From the NCBI RefSeq assembly GCF_031729055.1, contig NZ_JAVMIP010000001.1:1-64000 (forward strand): a DNA stretch of 64,000 nucleotides, in the 5' to 3' direction. Under the pieces are notes generated by a model that was given only the letters and a program-made list of their open reading frames with translations, did not search any database and was not told the DNA's origin. The stretch comes from Pseudocalidococcus azoricus BACA0444 (GTDB taxonomy: Bacteria; Cyanobacteriota; Cyanobacteriia; Thermosynechococcales; Thermosynechococcaceae). The number at the start of each line of letters is the position of its first letter. Position 1 is the first letter of the stretch. Position numbers and translations under genes: made by a program. Positions 47,255-55,602 of this stretch are shown piece after piece.

Positions 47255-48268
47255 ATGGCACAACTTGTTCAAGACTTGGAACTCCTGGATAAAATGCTTG
47301 TCTCTCCAGAGTCAGATATTGTTCACCTCGGTTCGGGAGCCTGGATGAAGGTTCCACGCCATTTAGTCGGGGCGGCGGCGATTGATTTTTCTAAGCTCTG
47401 TCACCCATTTTTATCGCAAGAATTTTTACTAGAGACAACCATGACCAATCTGACCCTAGACTTTAGCCATACAGAGGCAATTTCTGGGAAAGGGCTTGCG
47501 GTGCTACTGGAAATTCAGAAACTGGCCAGTAGCCTTAACTTTGTCATCACGGGCTGGAATGCGAATCCTGGCCTGCGATCACTTTTAGAAAACATTGGCT
47601 TGCAATGTGAATGGTACTCAGATATTAGTAGTGTGAACAATACTCAGAGTATCCAACCTCACCCCTCTGTTAATTCTTGGGGAAAGCGAGTCATTGATAT
47701 TTTAGGGGCCATCGTTGGTTTGCTGATCATGGCGGTTCTATTTATTCCGATTGCCATTGCCATTAAACTCGATAGCCCAGGCCCCATTTTTTTCAGTCAA
47801 ATTCGCTGTGGGTTGTTGGGTGAGCGATTTCGGATCTGGAAGTTTCGTTCTATGATTGTTAATGCTGAGGACTTGAAGGATATGATTGTCAATCAAGCCA
47901 AGGGGGCCTGGTTTAAGAACGATCATGATCCGCGAGTGACCCGCGTTGGCAGCTTTTTGCGTAAATATAGTTTGGATGAAATTCCCCAGTTTTGGAATGT
48001 GCTTTGTGGGGAGATGAGTTTAATTGGCACCCGTCCACCCACCCTGGATGAGATAAAGTTCTACGACATCTTAAAGTGGAAACGTCTGGACGTGAAGCCA
48101 GGCCTGAGTGGGGAATGGCAGGTCAATGGTCGTTCCAAAATCCGCAGTCTGGATGATGTCATTCAACTTGATTTGGACTATCAGGAAAAATGGAGCTTAA
48201 TGTATGATATAAAGCTGATTTTGAAAACAATATTTGTGGTTTTTAATAAAGATTCAGGTGCTGTTTAA
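47255..48268 (+). CDS. STAS domain fused to an initiating sugar transferase (WcaJ/ExoY family)
   Basis: A 337-residue protein. Residues about 1-125 look like a STAS domain ([39 protein letters not shown]). Residues about 145-337 are a polyprenyl-phosphate sugar-1-phosphate transferase: one TM ([20 protein letters not shown]), [50 protein letters not shown], and [14 protein letters not shown]. The enzyme loads the first sugar on the lipid carrier; the STAS domain may regulate it. ATG 47255 is chosen over TTG 47243, four bases after the preceding stop. Confidence 0.87.
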   Translation: MAQLVQDLELLDKMLVSPESDIVHLGSGAWMKVPRHLVGAAAIDFSKLCHPFLSQEFLLETTMTNLTLDFSHTEAISGKGLAVLLEIQKLASSLNFVITGWNANPGLRSLLENIGLQCEWYSDISSVNNTQSIQPHPSVNSWGKRVIDILGAIVGLLIMAVLFIPIAIAIKLDSPGPIFFSQIRCGLLGERFRIWKFRSMIVNAEDLKDMIVNQAKGAWFKNDHDPRVTRVGSFLRKYSLDEIPQFWNVLCGEMSLIGTRPPTLDEIKFYDILKWKRLDVKPGLSGEWQVNGRSKIRSLDDVIQLDLDYQEKWSLMYDIKLILKTIFVVFNKDSGAV

Positions 48269-48291
48269 TATCTCATTATAATTTTAAGCAG

Positions 48292-49482
48292 CTACATCTC
48301 ACTCTCATCGAAAATTTCCCAGATTTGACCCAAGACTTGATTGGAAAAAAGAAACCCATCAGGAACAGTTAAGTGTATTTTATTAGTTTTAATTTTTAAT
48401 TTTGGCTCGGTTTCAGTCAAGTTGATTAGTTTTTTAACCCAGGCCTGTGGAAACTCTTTTTCTAACTCAATTAAATTAACACCATCTTGTAAGCGTAGGC
48501 CTAACATTAAGGTTTCTAACCAGCGATCAAATTGGGAAGTAGGTTCAATGGCCGTTAAATGACCCGGTAAACCTGTTAACCATTGATAATAAGTGGCTCT
48601 GGTTTTAGGGCGACTTAAACGGCGATGCTCTACATAACTCGTTGCCCCCAGGCCAAAGCCATAATAGGATTCATTTCGCCAATAAACCTGATTATGCTGA
48701 CAGCGAAACCCTGGCCGGGCATAGTTAGAAATTTCATAATGGTCATATCCGGCACTGGTGAGTACTTGATCCGCTAACAGGTACATTTCGGCAGTGGTGT
48801 CATCGTCCGGGAGGGGAGTCTGTCCGGGGTGAAATTTTTTTCCAAAAACTGTGGTTGGCTCTAGGACTAAATCATAGGCAGAAATGTGAGTCGGATTGAG
48901 TTGAATCGCTGAAGTTAAGGAATCGTTCCAATCCTCTATGCTTTGGCCCGGCAAACCGGAAATTAAATCTAAGCTCCAATTTTCAAAGCCAATCTCTTGA
49001 ATCGTCGCCACCGCTTGCCCAATATCTTTCACGCGATGAAACCGCCCACAGGCCTGGAGTAAATGATCTTGAAAAGCTTGTACTCCCAAACTCAAACGCG
49101 TCACGCCACAGTCTTGATAGCCTTGAATTTGCGACTTTGTAAACGTGCCCGGATCTACTTCTAAGGAAATTTCAGGATTCGGATCAATCCCGATTTTTTG
49201 GGCTAATTGAGTCAGGATTTGAGCAACTTGGCCTGGAGACAATAGCGAGGGAGTGCCACCACCAAAAAATATCGTGTTTAAGGGTAAACCCAAGTTGGGG
49301 GTGGAATCAATTTCTGTGAGTAATGCCGCCACGTATTCACAGATCGCTGGAGCACTATCCCCATAGGCCCGCTCTCCAATCACCGAAATCGGAAAATCGC
49401 AGTAAAAGCACCGCCGCCGACAAAAGGGAATGTGGATATAAGCAGCACGGGGCCTAACCAAGGACTGACTTTTACTCTCCAT
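48292..49482 (-). CDS. hemW: HemW-like radical SAM heme chaperone
   Basis: A 396-residue HemN-family protein. Radical SAM motif IPFCRRRCFYCDF (C-x3-C-x2-C), then IFFGGGTPSLLS, LSLGVQAFQD, SLDLISGLPGQ and AYDLVLEPTT. It lacks the N-terminal extension of true coproporphyrinogen dehydrogenase HemN, so HemW (heme chaperone) is the better name. Its stop is 24 bases from the end of the sugar-transferase gene on the opposite strand. Confidence 0.9.
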   Translation of the reverse strand: MESKSQSLVRPRAAYIHIPFCRRRCFYCDFPISVIGERAYGDSAPAICEYVAALLTEIDSTPNLGLPLNTIFFGGGTPSLLSPGQVAQILTQLAQKIGIDPNPEISLEVDPGTFTKSQIQGYQDCGVTRLSLGVQAFQDHLLQACGRFHRVKDIGQAVATIQEIGFENWSLDLISGLPGQSIEDWNDSLTSAIQLNPTHISAYDLVLEPTTVFGKKFHPGQTPLPDDDTTAEMYLLADQVLTSAGYDHYEISNYARPGFRCQHNQVYWRNESYYGFGLGATSYVEHRRLSRPKTRATYYQWLTGLPGHLTAIEPTSQFDRWLETLMLGLRLQDGVNLIELEKEFPQAWVKKLINLTETEPKLKIKTNKIHLTVPDGFLFSNQVLGQIWEIFDESEM

Positions 49483-49858
49483 CAGTAATCTCTAAATGAA
49501 CTAATTTGGATATGGCAGTCTGTCTTGATTTGTGAGAATAATTGATCATCACCGTTGGCCATAGGTGTTTGAGAGTTTATTTGGAGAATTTAATCGCTGA
49601 AGTTTATTAATCAATATTTAAATGTTAATTAAGAAACATTTGCCTCCCGTTGTTATTAGGCTTTAGGAATTTTATCTAAGATAACTTTCTGAATGGATAA
49701 AACTCTAAATTTATAATCTTTTGGGTATTCAGTCTCTTTTTTTAGGATTTTGGTTCAAGTTTTTTATGTTGTGTTACTAAAATTGCCAGTAAGATGATTG
49801 TTAACAAGGTTAATTTATTGGATGTTAACTGTATCTTTGGAATCTAGAATTTAACTGC
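49483..49858. other. Intergenic region
   Basis: 376 AT-rich bases upstream of hemW. One short inverted repeat, AAATGTT and AACATTT (about 49619-49640), has no T-run. I see no gene. Confidence 0.3.
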
Positions 49859-50236
49859 CTAAAATTTAAAGTGCTGTTTCACCACATCTAACCGTGAACA
49901 TTGCCAATAGTCGATGTGAGAAATGATCAAGCCCTCAGCATTTACTTCTAGCTCACTGCGACCTGTAACAGAAATGCGGGGCTGCCAAGGTAAAGGGGCA
50001 TTCCAACTCATTGTCCATTGGGTATGAATAATTGCATCTTTTTGGTGAATGTCATGGAGTTCCAATTTGAGATTAGAAAACCAGTAGGTAATAAACCCAA
50101 TCATCTTTTGATATTTATCTATGCCTCGAAACTCGTAAACTGGATCTTTAAAAAAAACATCAGAGGCATAAATCTCGTAGGACTGGGCCTGGGGAAATCT
50201 ACTGTAGTCTTGCTTTACAACTTCGATCAGATTCAT
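49859..50236 (-). CDS. DUF2358 protein (NTF2-like fold)
   Basis: A 125-residue protein of the DUF2358 family found in cyanobacteria and plastids: LIEVVKQDYSRFP, DVFFKDPVYEFRGIDKYQKMI, WTMSWNAPLPWQPRISVTGRSEL, IDYWQCSRLDVVKQHFKF. The sequence suggests a SnoaL/NTF2-like fold. Function unknown. It is divergent from cruP with a 90-base gap; the two may share a control region. Confidence 0.88.
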   Translation of the reverse strand: MNLIEVVKQDYSRFPQAQSYEIYASDVFFKDPVYEFRGIDKYQKMIGFITYWFSNLKLELHDIHQKDAIIHTQWTMSWNAPLPWQPRISVTGRSELEVNAEGLIISHIDYWQCSRLDVVKQHFKF

Positions 50237-50325
50237 AAGTTTACTCTATTTAACCTAGATGCTGGGGCGATAGCATCTGTAGCAATTTGTTAAAATGCTA
50301 TCACAGATTCCCATCACCATAAATC

Positions 50326-51882
50326 ATGACCGATAGCCTCTTAAAACTACCCCCTCAAACCTTGGATAAGCTAGAGCAGTTTGATCAATTTTGGACTAAC
50401 TATCGCGTATCCCCTCCATCATTTCCCCAATTAATAACAGAAAATCCGGGTCAGTTAGTTGATATTAATTATGATGTTGCGATTGCCGGCGGAACTCTAG
50501 GAATTATTCTTGCCTATGCTCTGCAAAAGCTCGGTTGGCGGGTAATCATAATTGAAAAAGGAATCTTACAGGGAAGAGTACAGGAATGGAATATTTCTCG
50601 GAAAGAATTAGAGATTTTACTGGAATTAGAGTTATTGACTGCTAGTGAATTAGAGTTGACCATCGTTACGGAATATAATCCGAGTCGCATTGGCTTTAAG
50701 GGCGGCAAAGATATTTGGGTGCGGGATGTATTGAATTTAGGGGTAAGTCCAATTATTTTGTTGGATTTACTCAAGCAAAAATTCCTCAATGCGGGTGGTC
50801 ATACTTTAGAGCAAACAGAACTTCAGCAGGCCATCGTGCATCCCAATGGGGTTGAGATTCATCTCAGAAGTAATCTCCAGCCAACTTGTCAGAGGATTCA
50901 AGCGCGACTCTTACTGGACATGATGGGACATTTTTCACCAATCGCTGCCCAAGCCAGGCAAGGTAATCGCCCCGATGGTATTTGTTTAGTGGTTGGTAGC
51001 TGTGCCCAAGGATTGCCGCAGGAAGAGTATGGGGATTTGTTCTATTCTTTCACCCAGATTAAAAACGCCTGTCAATATTTCTGGGAGGCTTTCCCCGCCA
51101 AGGATGGTCGAACGACTTATATGTTCACCTATGCGGATTTGCATCCCGAACGCCTCAGTTTTAAGCAACTTTTCCGTGAATATTTAAGTTATTTACCGCA
51201 GTATCAAAATATAGATATTCAAGAAATCAAACTTCAACGAGCTTTGTACGGATTTTTTCCTTCCTATCAGCGATCACCGTTACAGACGGCATGGGATCGA
51301 ATTTTACAGGTGGGTGATAGTAGTGGGAGTCAATCGCCGCTAAGTTTTGGTGGATTTGGGGCTTTGGTGCGACATCTCCCCCGATTAGTGGCAGGAATTG
51401 ACATGGCATTGCAATGGAATTTATTGAGTCGCTCTGATTTAAGCTTGTTGCAGCCCTACCAACCTAACCTGTCTGTCACTTGGCTGTTCCAAGAAGCTAT
51501 GCGGATCAAAATTGGAAGTATCTATAATCCTGAAGCCGTAAATAAACTCTTAGCAGTGACTTTTGCCGTTATGGATAATTTAGGCGATCCCATTCTTAAA
51601 CCGTTTTTGCAAGATGTGGTGCAGTTCCCCGCCCTGACTCAGACCCTCTGGAACATGGTGCTAGCAGACCCAATTCTTGTTTCCAAAATTTCCATGCAGG
51701 TGGGTTTACCTAGTCTGCTAAGTTGGCTGCAACACTTTATTCTGTTAGGTAGCTATGATTTGGGTGATCGCCTTGGGAGTCATCTAAAACCCTTTTTAGT
51801 CAATCTTTTACCCGAACATCAGTACGCTCTAGCCAGTAGGCTTAATAGTTGGAAGTATGGCTCTGGTAAGGATTATTCTTAA
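50326..51882 (+). CDS. cruP: CruP-like FAD-dependent lycopene-cyclase paralog
   Basis: A 518-residue flavoprotein. The Rossmann motif is slightly altered (VAIAGGTLGIILAYALQKLGW), followed by IIIEKGILQGRVQEWNISRKEL, GFKGGKDIWVRDVLNLGVSP and LLDMMGHFSPIAAQARQG, typical of the CruA/CruP family. The length and GTLGI motif fit CruP rather than CruA. CruA is a lycopene cyclase; CruP's reaction is less certain and it has been linked to oxidative stress. Its last four bases overlap the end of the truncated nucleotidyltransferase on the other strand. Confidence 0.8.
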   Translation: MTDSLLKLPPQTLDKLEQFDQFWTNYRVSPPSFPQLITENPGQLVDINYDVAIAGGTLGIILAYALQKLGWRVIIIEKGILQGRVQEWNISRKELEILLELELLTASELELTIVTEYNPSRIGFKGGKDIWVRDVLNLGVSPIILLDLLKQKFLNAGGHTLEQTELQQAIVHPNGVEIHLRSNLQPTCQRIQARLLLDMMGHFSPIAAQARQGNRPDGICLVVGSCAQGLPQEEYGDLFYSFTQIKNACQYFWEAFPAKDGRTTYMFTYADLHPERLSFKQLFREYLSYLPQYQNIDIQEIKLQRALYGFFPSYQRSPLQTAWDRILQVGDSSGSQSPLSFGGFGALVRHLPRLVAGIDMALQWNLLSRSDLSLLQPYQPNLSVTWLFQEAMRIKIGSIYNPEAVNKLLAVTFAVMDNLGDPILKPFLQDVVQFPALTQTLWNMVLADPILVSKISMQVGLPSLLSWLQHFILLGSYDLGDRLGSHLKPFLVNLLPEHQYALASRLNSWKYGSGKDYS

Positions 51883-52088
51883 TCGCTAATATTTGCAACG
51901 TAAATCCCTTGGTACTTAATGCGGTTTGTGACGGTGCAGGTGCAGCTCCAATGTTCACGTTCGATATCACTATCTGGTTGTACCTTATCTCTAGCTTGAG
52001 AACCCAAAAGTATCAGGGATTCAACACCAAAATCTTTCAGCGCGTTCTGATGATTTGCTAGAAGCACAAGGGCTTCTTGCTGCCGCAT
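51879..52088 (-). pseudogene. Truncated MNT-type nucleotidyltransferase
   Basis: 69 codons. The first 45 are the start of a minimal nucleotidyltransferase (MNT antitoxin of HEPN/MNT systems): DFGVESLILLGSQARDKVQPDSDI. Immediately after SDI, where DLLV... should follow, the sequence changes to unrelated residues (EREHWSCTCTVTNRIKYQ) and ends. No HEPN partner follows. It is a broken last cassette where the array meets cruP. Confidence 0.7.
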
Positions 52089-52145
52089 TAACTCAGCCTA
52101 TAACAAAAAATAAGATTCTAGTTGGAATTGCATCTCACCACTCAT

Positions 52146-52234
52146 TTTTCTATTGCGTCTGCTCAGAATTGAGAATCGCATCCTACAAAAGATTTCTGGT
52201 TGTGTCTCCATCAATGCGTTGAGGCAGCATAACG
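52146..52234. repeat. 89-bp direct repeat, copy A
   Basis: From TTTTCTATTGCG to GCATAACG, 89 bases, matching copy B at 53132-53220 with six substitutions and no gaps. On the minus strand it begins at the R' box of an attC-like site, so it forms the leader of the next cassette. The minus strand encodes METQPEIFCRMRFSILSRRN in an otherwise unconvincing open frame. Confidence 0.9.
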
Positions 52235-52312
52235 GCAAAAAGCAGCGGCGGCAGATAAACTCGAACTCCACACCAGCAGCCTTCGACCGCCCGCTGCCAT
52301 GCAGTGTTAGGT
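52227..52312 (-). repeat. attC-like recombination site 2
   Basis: Minus strand: ACCTAAC (R''), spacer, arm GGCAGCGGGCGG, variable centre, arm CCGCCGCTGCT, spacer, GTTATGC (R'). The arms pair with one extra G on the first arm. It lies 18 bases after the stop of the DUF5615 gene. The layout is the same as sites 1 and 3. Confidence 0.7.
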
Positions 52313-52330
52313 GGCGACAGCTACTTCTAA

Positions 52331-52684
52331 CTATCGAAGAGGAAGAAATCTTACTTGTCCTTCCCACTCTCCCTCAAAGCTGCACTCCGCAATCAAGATA
52401 ATTTCCTCTATCGCCACCCCTACTGGAACACGACGGCTCACCTCAAATAATCCAGGCATCCGTAATCCAGATTGAATGCGTTCATATGCAAAAGTTGTCA
52501 TGGTAGCAACATCATGCGTCAAGACAATTCGTTCTGCTTGGGCTGCCCATTCTAAAACGGTTGGGTCATCTATTCCCGACAAACCAACACCTTGAACACG
52601 CACAATATCAACATCTGGACTTTGACGAAGAACACCCCGCACAATTTGGTTGTTAAAATTTTCATCTGCCAGGAATCGAGCCAT
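52331..52684 (-). CDS. DUF5615 PIN-like toxin
   Basis: A 117-residue protein: RFLADENFNNQIVRGVLRQ at the N-terminus and RIVLTHDVATMTTFAYERI, the acidic pattern of the PIN-like DUF5615 family. It lies 6 bases downstream of a DUF433 gene, the usual partner, so the two form a toxin-antitoxin module. Probably an RNase. An attC-like site follows. Confidence 0.9.
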   Translation of the reverse strand: MARFLADENFNNQIVRGVLRQSPDVDIVRVQGVGLSGIDDPTVLEWAAQAERIVLTHDVATMTTFAYERIQSGLRMPGLFEVSRRVPVGVAIEEIILIAECSFEGEWEGQVRFLPLR

Positions 52685-52690
52685 TGCAGA

Positions 52691-53023
52691 TCACCTGGAT
52701 TGATTACGCCTAGCAAGTAAGCGATCACGTATTCCAATAGGATTAAACCGCTGTTCAGCCTCTTGCTGAATTATATTCGCCTGACGCTGGCGTTCTGAAA
52801 GATAGGTATGAACCTCATCTCGATGCCTGAGGTAGTAACCAATAACAAGATATATATCTGGTAGTTGAAGCGATGGATACTGCTCTCCTATTTCCTCTGG
52901 TGTACATCCCTCTAAAAAAGCCGTCACGACAGTATCTAGGGTTACACGGGTTCTAGACACGCGCACAACACCATAAGCATCAGTCTCTATAGGCGCAGGT
53001 TCAAGGGCAATTGCTAGAGTCAT
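52691..53023 (-). CDS. DUF433 antitoxin
   Basis: A 110-residue protein with the DUF433 winged-helix pattern GVVRVSRTRVTLDTVVTAFL, EGCTPEEIGEQYPSLQLPDI, YLVIGYYLRHRDEV. Partner of the DUF5615 protein. ATG 53023 is chosen; an upstream start at 53062 adds residues foreign to the family. The charged C-terminal tail probably covers the toxin. Confidence 0.9.
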   Translation of the reverse strand: MTLAIALEPAPIETDAYGVVRVSRTRVTLDTVVTAFLEGCTPEEIGEQYPSLQLPDIYLVIGYYLRHRDEVHTYLSERQRQANIIQQEAEQRFNPIGIRDRLLARRNQSR

Positions 53024-53131
53024 AGATATTCCCAGGTTTCTAAACCCTATGGTAGTAAACAACCATTCAGATCAGAGCCTTCAATGGTTATAGAGGTTCC
53101 TTGCTAGTTCTTGCAATCCTCATATTCTTCC

Positions 53132-53220
53132 TTTTCTATGGCGTCTGCTCAGAATGGAGAATCGCATCCTAGAAAAGATTTCTGCTTGTGTCTCCATCGA
53201 TGCGTTGAGGCCGCATAACG
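53132..53220. repeat. 89-bp direct repeat, copy B
   Basis: Second copy of the 89-base repeat (93% identity to 52146-52234). It ends at the GCATAAC box of attC-like site 3. Minus strand again reads METQAEIFSRMRFSILSRR. It lies upstream of the DUF433 start and may carry the promoter of that cassette. Confidence 0.9.
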
Positions 53221-53307
53221 CCCAAGATCAGCACCCGCGTCATCCCCCGGAACCTGAAAACACCAAGTCGCTTCGTGGAGTGGGTACGCTAGATCGGATT
53301 GTTAGGT
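53213..53307 (-). repeat. attC-like recombination site 3
   Basis: Minus strand: ACCTAAC (R''), arm CCGATCTAGCGTACCC, variable centre, arm GGGTGCTGATCTTGG, GTTATGC (R'). GATC-AGC-ACCC pairs across the arms, with the extra bases (T, GT) on the first arm. R'' begins one base after the stop codon of the 53309-53638 gene, as in a tightly packed cassette. Confidence 0.65.
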
Positions 53308-53308
53308 G

Positions 53309-53638
53309 TCACTGAACAAAACCAATCGTTCTTAAAGATGCCGACTGCTCCAAAAAGTGCTGGAGGCCTACCTCAAAATTCTTTCGAATTATCTGTTGAA
53401 GGTCATTAAAGAAGCCGCTGAACTCAGCATCATTTCCAGCATGGAGCAAATGTCCTTTGTCAGTTTGTGTTATTTTGACGCGGTATCCATCATTTTCTGC
53501 CTTAAGCATAAATCTAATAAGTACTGGCTGCTGCGGATACTCATTTGGTGCTGTGAAAAGTGTGATTTGAAGACCTATATGCCAAAAAGTATCATCATCA
53601 AGATGCATGGCTCCGAAAAGAGTGTATTTTGTATCCAA
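53309..53638 (-). CDS. Unrecognised cassette protein, 109 residues
   Basis: A small soluble protein that I do not recognise: YTLFGAMHLDDDTFWHIGLQ, then QQPVLIRFMLKAENDGYRVK, a mixed alpha/beta sequence. The start is a TTG at 53638 or an internal ATG (MHLDDDTFW) ten codons later. It follows a 53-residue protein gene with a 9-base gap, and both sit between attC-like sequences, so they form a two-gene cassette. Confidence 0.6.
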   Translation of the reverse strand: MDTKYTLFGAMHLDDDTFWHIGLQITLFTAPNEYPQQPVLIRFMLKAENDGYRVKITQTDKGHLLHAGNDAEFSGFFNDLQQIIRKNFEVGLQHFLEQSASLRTIGFVQ

Positions 53639-53647
53639 TTTAGATTC

Positions 53648-53809
53648 TTAATCTAGTGGAATAAATTTATAATATTCTTCTGGAATTTCAAGATATTCTA
53701 TATACCGCCCCAAAAGTTCCTTTGCGAACATAAAGCTTTGATCGCGATATTCAAAGTATTTTTCTCGTGACATTTTGTATGAAGAGCATAGCTCTGAAAA
53801 ATTTGACAT
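53648..53809 (-). CDS. Unrecognised small cassette protein, 53 residues
   Basis: Starts at ATG 53809 behind an AGGAG seven bases upstream: MSNFSELCSSYKMSREKYFE, then KELLGRYIEYLEIPEEYYKF. Aromatic- and Glu-rich, soluble, no known family. It forms an operon with the 109-residue gene. A toxin-antitoxin or immunity role is possible because cassette arrays favour such pairs, but there is no motif evidence. Confidence 0.6.
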   Translation of the reverse strand: MSNFSELCSSYKMSREKYFEYRDQSFMFAKELLGRYIEYLEIPEEYYKFIPLD

Positions 53810-53834
53810 ACATTTTCTCCTAAATGTTACTAAC

Positions 53835-53863
53835 ACCTAACAGCGGTAAGTTTCGCTGCTGCC
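53835..53863 (-). repeat. Partial attC-like half site
   Basis: Minus strand: GGCAGCAGCG, loop, CCGCTG, GTTAGGT. The R' box and the GCAGCG arm resemble the other sites but no R'' box is found upstream, so it is a truncated or decayed copy. It lies 26 bases before the 53809 start. The remainder of the gap up to the glutathione reductase gene shows nothing else. Confidence 0.4.
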
Positions 53864-54212
53864 AAATAACTTGAACACGCACAAACTATACTGGTTGCGG
53901 TCAGCTAAAACAAATTTGTTCTACAGACGAATTGATTCCCCCAAGCTCTTTCGCTATCATTTCCAACTTCTCTTGATAATCATAACAAAACATCTTGAAT
54001 CGCCTTCTGTGCAAACTCTTCCTCCAGGCCAGTGATGCTCTGGCAAACAAGCAATATTTCTGTAACACAGGGAAGTTCAATGTTTATGGAGCGAGTCTGG
54101 ACTGAGTTGGATCCAGGCCCAGGGAGAAGGCGACCCCTTGTGGTGAATGTGCTTGGTTAGAATGGGTCAGAGAATACAGAACGTTAACATCCGAACAAAG
54201 CGAGGCAAACCT

Positions 54213-55574
54213 GTGGACTTTGATTATGACCTGTTTGTGATTGGGGCGGGTTCGGGCGGGTTAGCTGCATCAAAACGGGCTGCATCCTATGGGGCGAAGG
54301 CGGCCATTGCTGAAGGGGAAGATGTTGGCGGTACCTGTGTGGTTCGGGGTTGTGTGCCGAAAAAGCTTTTAGTCTATGGGTCTAAATTTTCTGATCTTTA
54401 CGAGGATGCCGTGGGCTATGGCTGGAAAGGAGTTAAGTCTAAATTTAATTGGCCAACCCTGATCAGCAATGTTCAACGGGAAGTCCACCGCCTGAGTTTA
54501 TTGCACACGGATTTACTGGCCAAAGCCAATGTCGAACTGATTTCCCAACGAGCGACATTCATTGATCCCCACACCGTCCAAGTGGGAGAACGCCAAATTC
54601 GGGCCGCTAAAATTCTGATTGCGGTGGGTGGAGAGGCGATTAAACCTGACATTCCTGGGATTGAGTTGAGCATTACGTCACGGGAGATGTTTTTGCTGGC
54701 TAAACAACCGAAAACCTTGGCCGTTCTCGGGGCGGGCTATATCAGTGTCGAGTTTAGTGGGATTATGCAGGGCCTGGGAACCCAAGTCACCCATTTAATC
54801 CGGGGCGAGCGGCCGTTACGGGGGTTTGATCGAGATATTCAGGATGGGGTGTATGAAGGGATGCTCAATCATGGGATCAACGTTATTCCCGAAATTGAAC
54901 TTTTAGAGCTGAAAAAAACAAAAAAAGGGATCAAAGTTATTTATACCCAGGCCGGGGAGACTCACAAATTTACCGTAGATGCAGTGCTTTGTGCCATTGG
55001 GCGCGCCCCTAATTTAGAGGGTCTTGGCCTGGAGCAAGCCGGGGTGAACTTGAATACCAGCAGTCGGTTTCCGTCCATTGCGGTGGATGAATGGAGTCGT
55101 ACCAGCCAGTCCCATATTTTTGCGGTCGGGGATTGCACGGATCGGGTGAACTTAACCCCGGTGGCCATTGCGGAAGGCCGGGCCGTTGCGGATACGGAAT
55201 TTGGTCATCAGCCCCGTACCATCAGCCATGACAATATTGCCTCTGCTGTGTTTTCCCAACCGGAAGCCGCCAGTGTCGGACTCTCCCAGGCCCAGGCCGA
55301 AGATCGTTACGGTGCAGAGAATCTTAAAATCTATCGAGCTAAATTCCGGCCCATGTACCACAGTTTTACCGGCAAAGCGGAAAAAGTCATGGTTAAGCTG
55401 GTGGTTGAGGCCCACAATGAGAAGATTTTAGGAGTCCACATGGTCGGGGATCACGCTGCGGAAATCATCCAAGGCATGGCCATTGCGGTCAAAATGGGCG
55501 CGACAAAAAAAGACTTCGATGCCACCATCGGGATTCACCCCTCCACCGCCGAGGAATTTGTCACCCTCCGTTAA
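54213..55574 (+). CDS. gor: Glutathione-disulfide reductase
   Basis: A FAD- and NADPH-dependent enzyme that reduces GSSG. FAD motif LFVIGAGSGGLAASKRAA, redox disulfide GGTCVVRGCVPKK, NADPH motif LGAGYISVEFSGIMQGLG with downstream Arg (RGERPLRGF), and C-terminal His-Glu GIHPSTAEEFV. GTG 54213 (453 residues) gives the family N-terminus DFDYDLFVIG and has GAGG upstream; ATG 54162 or 54147 would add 17-22 atypical residues and is the alternative. Confidence 0.93.
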   Translation: MDFDYDLFVIGAGSGGLAASKRAASYGAKAAIAEGEDVGGTCVVRGCVPKKLLVYGSKFSDLYEDAVGYGWKGVKSKFNWPTLISNVQREVHRLSLLHTDLLAKANVELISQRATFIDPHTVQVGERQIRAAKILIAVGGEAIKPDIPGIELSITSREMFLLAKQPKTLAVLGAGYISVEFSGIMQGLGTQVTHLIRGERPLRGFDRDIQDGVYEGMLNHGINVIPEIELLELKKTKKGIKVIYTQAGETHKFTVDAVLCAIGRAPNLEGLGLEQAGVNLNTSSRFPSIAVDEWSRTSQSHIFAVGDCTDRVNLTPVAIAEGRAVADTEFGHQPRTISHDNIASAVFSQPEAASVGLSQAQAEDRYGAENLKIYRAKFRPMYHSFTGKAEKVMVKLVVEAHNEKILGVHMVGDHAAEIIQGMAIAVKMGATKKDFDATIGIHPSTAEEFVTLR

Positions 55575-55602
55575 GATTTTCTCACTCTCAATAAAGCTTT
55601 TT

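Noticed and set aside
52098..52367. 89-codon minus-strand frame across the attC-like site and repeat copy A
   Set aside because: It runs through the DUF5615 gene end, the attC-like site and the repeat; the shared METQ segment reflects the DNA repeat, not a conserved protein.
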